From Aurantibacillus circumpalustris (GTDB lineage: Bacteria > Bacteroidota > Bacteroidia > B-17B0 > Aurantibacillaceae), in assembly GCF_029625215.1 (NCBI RefSeq), contig NZ_CP121197.1:2790001-2854000 (forward strand): a stretch of DNA of 64,000 nucleotides, written 5' to 3'. The translations under genes and the position numbers were made by a program. Position 1 is the stretch's first letter; each line of letters begins with the position of its first letter. Positions 63,306-64,000 of the stretch are shown in pieces. Below the pieces are notes generated by a model. It did not search any database. It was not told the origin of the DNA and saw only the letters and a program-made list of their open reading frames with translations.

Positions 63306-64000
63306 ATGATGAGTCAGAGATTTACTTTATTTTACGCCGGATTCACCGTTTATGCACCTGCATTATATTTTAGTAAGTTAGAGCTTGTTAATCTTCATAA
63401 ATCTGAAGAAAATGATTTATTGAAAGGAGTTATTTCTAAATTTTCAAATGATATAAGGGAGAGTGAACCTGAGAGTTTTTCCCATCTTAAAACGGCGATA
63501 AGTATTGCTAAACAATTAGAAATTGAAATTCCGCCAACCCCAATTAATTCTGAGAATTATTTTAGTTGGTTAGATTATTATATCGAGAGTATTGAGAAGG
63601 AATTTCCAATGGGGCGCATTGACCATTATTATTTTCTATATGCCAGGAAAATTTCAGAAGTTGTTTGCAATTTACAATTGTTGCGAACGTATATTAATCT
63701 CACTCAGTCTACAAATTCTTATTTTGATTTTTCAAAAAAGATTGAGAAATCTGATAAGGATATTGAGTTTATACTTTTTAAATTAATGCCTGCGGCGGCT
63801 TTGTTATCTGGTGAACCGCGACAAAATTATTTTAATATTTACTATAAAAATTTATGTACTGGGTATCAACCGATTAAGATAATGATATCTGAAAATCCTA
63901 AAGAGATTAATTTTTTGAAACTCGAAGCCTCTATTAGAGCTTACGAGACTGTAGTAATGGATGGTTTTAAGAAATGTATTTCCTTGTTGAAAGAATTGGG
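63306..64000 (+). CDS. Unrecognised protein, 3' end missing
   Basis: ATG 63306 opens 231 codons with no stop before the window edge; an in-frame TGA at 63270 bounds it upstream. The start reads MMSQRFTLFYAGFTVYAPAL. It looks cytoplasmic, predicted helical, rich in Lys, Glu, Phe and Tyr (YFSWLDYYIESIEKEFPMG, then HYYFLYARKISEVVCNLQ). No signal peptide or known motif is seen, and I do not recognise the family. AGAGGA lies a few bases before the start. Confidence 0.75.
   Translation, partial: MMSQRFTLFYAGFTVYAPALYFSKLELVNLHKSEENDLLKGVISKFSNDIRESEPESFSHLKTAISIAKQLEIEIPPTPINSENYFSWLDYYIESIEKEFPMGRIDHYYFLYARKISEVVCNLQLLRTYINLTQSTNSYFDFSKKIEKSDKDIEFILFKLMPAAALLSGEPRQNYFNIYYKNLCTGYQPIKIMISENPKEINFLKLEASIRAYETVVMDGFKKCISLLKEL

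Noticed and set aside
63592-63786. 64-codon plus-strand ORF near the right edge
   Set aside because: Out of frame within the longer open frame that begins at 63306 and runs to the window end.

Overview
The window is AT-rich chromosomal DNA from a member of the Bacteroidota (class Bacteroidia, Flavobacteriales/Sphingobacteriales-like; I cannot place it more finely). Evidence: type IX secretion (T9SS) components and substrates (PorP/SprF protein, type A and type B C-terminal sorting domains), a GldI-like lipoprotein, DUF2911/DUF1028/DUF1761 families, TAnnTTTG promoter -7 boxes (some with TTTG/TTG about 19 nt upstream), and A-rich start contexts almost without Shine-Dalgarno sequences. No rRNA, CRISPR array, prophage or insertion sequence is visible; one tRNA (Asp) is present.

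Layout. 1-816: 5' part of a GT4 glycosyltransferase running off the left edge (minus strand). 1-6 kb: a membrane sensor with a SpoIIE/PP2C phosphatase output, a lipoprotein, then SiaB-like kinase and SiaC-like phosphoprotein genes, a partner-switching set. 6-8 kb: fbaB (class I aldolase) and accD. 8.1-11.4 kb: an ECF sigma factor, a protein joining an anti-sigma-like N-terminus, one membrane helix, a long Ser-rich linker and an outer-membrane barrel, and a lipoprotein. 11.4-16.8 kb: DUF2911 protein, M1 metallopeptidase with a C-terminal barrel-like region, DUF1028 T9SS cargo. 16.9-18.2 kb: rpsF-rpsR-rplI. 18.3-29.2 kb: PrsW-like protease, two tandem paralogous lipoproteins, a small lipoprotein, glutaryl-CoA dehydrogenase-like enzyme, PorP/SprF plus OmpA/PD40 protein, MacB/FtsX permease, DUF1761 membrane protein and a small unknown gene.

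29.5-47.3 kb is the str-S10-spc-alpha supercluster on the plus strand: rpsL, rpsG, fusA, rpsJ, rplC, rplD, rplW, rplB, rpsS, rplV, rpsC, rplP, rpmC, rpsQ, rplN, rplX, rplE, rpsN, rpsH, rplF, rplR, rpsE, rpmD, rplO, secY, infA, rpmJ, rpsM, rpsK, rpsD, rpoA, rplQ. tuf, map and adk are not in it. Internal promoters are visible before rpsH and rpsM, and several gaps contain RNA hairpins, most notably before rpsD.

47.4-64 kb: a 1746-residue T9SS type B adhesin-like protein, TerB-like protein, fatty-acid desaturase, J-domain/KTSC protein, a 1020-residue T9SS type A protein, tRNA-Asp, an nth - histone H1-like - bcp operon, a GldI-like FKBP lipoprotein, a YfiR-SpoIIE sensor phosphatase, and the first 231 codons of an unrecognised gene.

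Most interesting: the ECF sigma gene followed by a single polypeptide predicted to run from cytoplasm to outer membrane; the SpoIIE/SiaB/SiaC set plus a second SpoIIE protein; strong Shine-Dalgarno sequences on rplI, rplE and rplF in an otherwise SD-poor genome; and a possible pseudoknotted leader before rpsD. Two genes running off the edges, and rpmJ, were read directly from the sequence.
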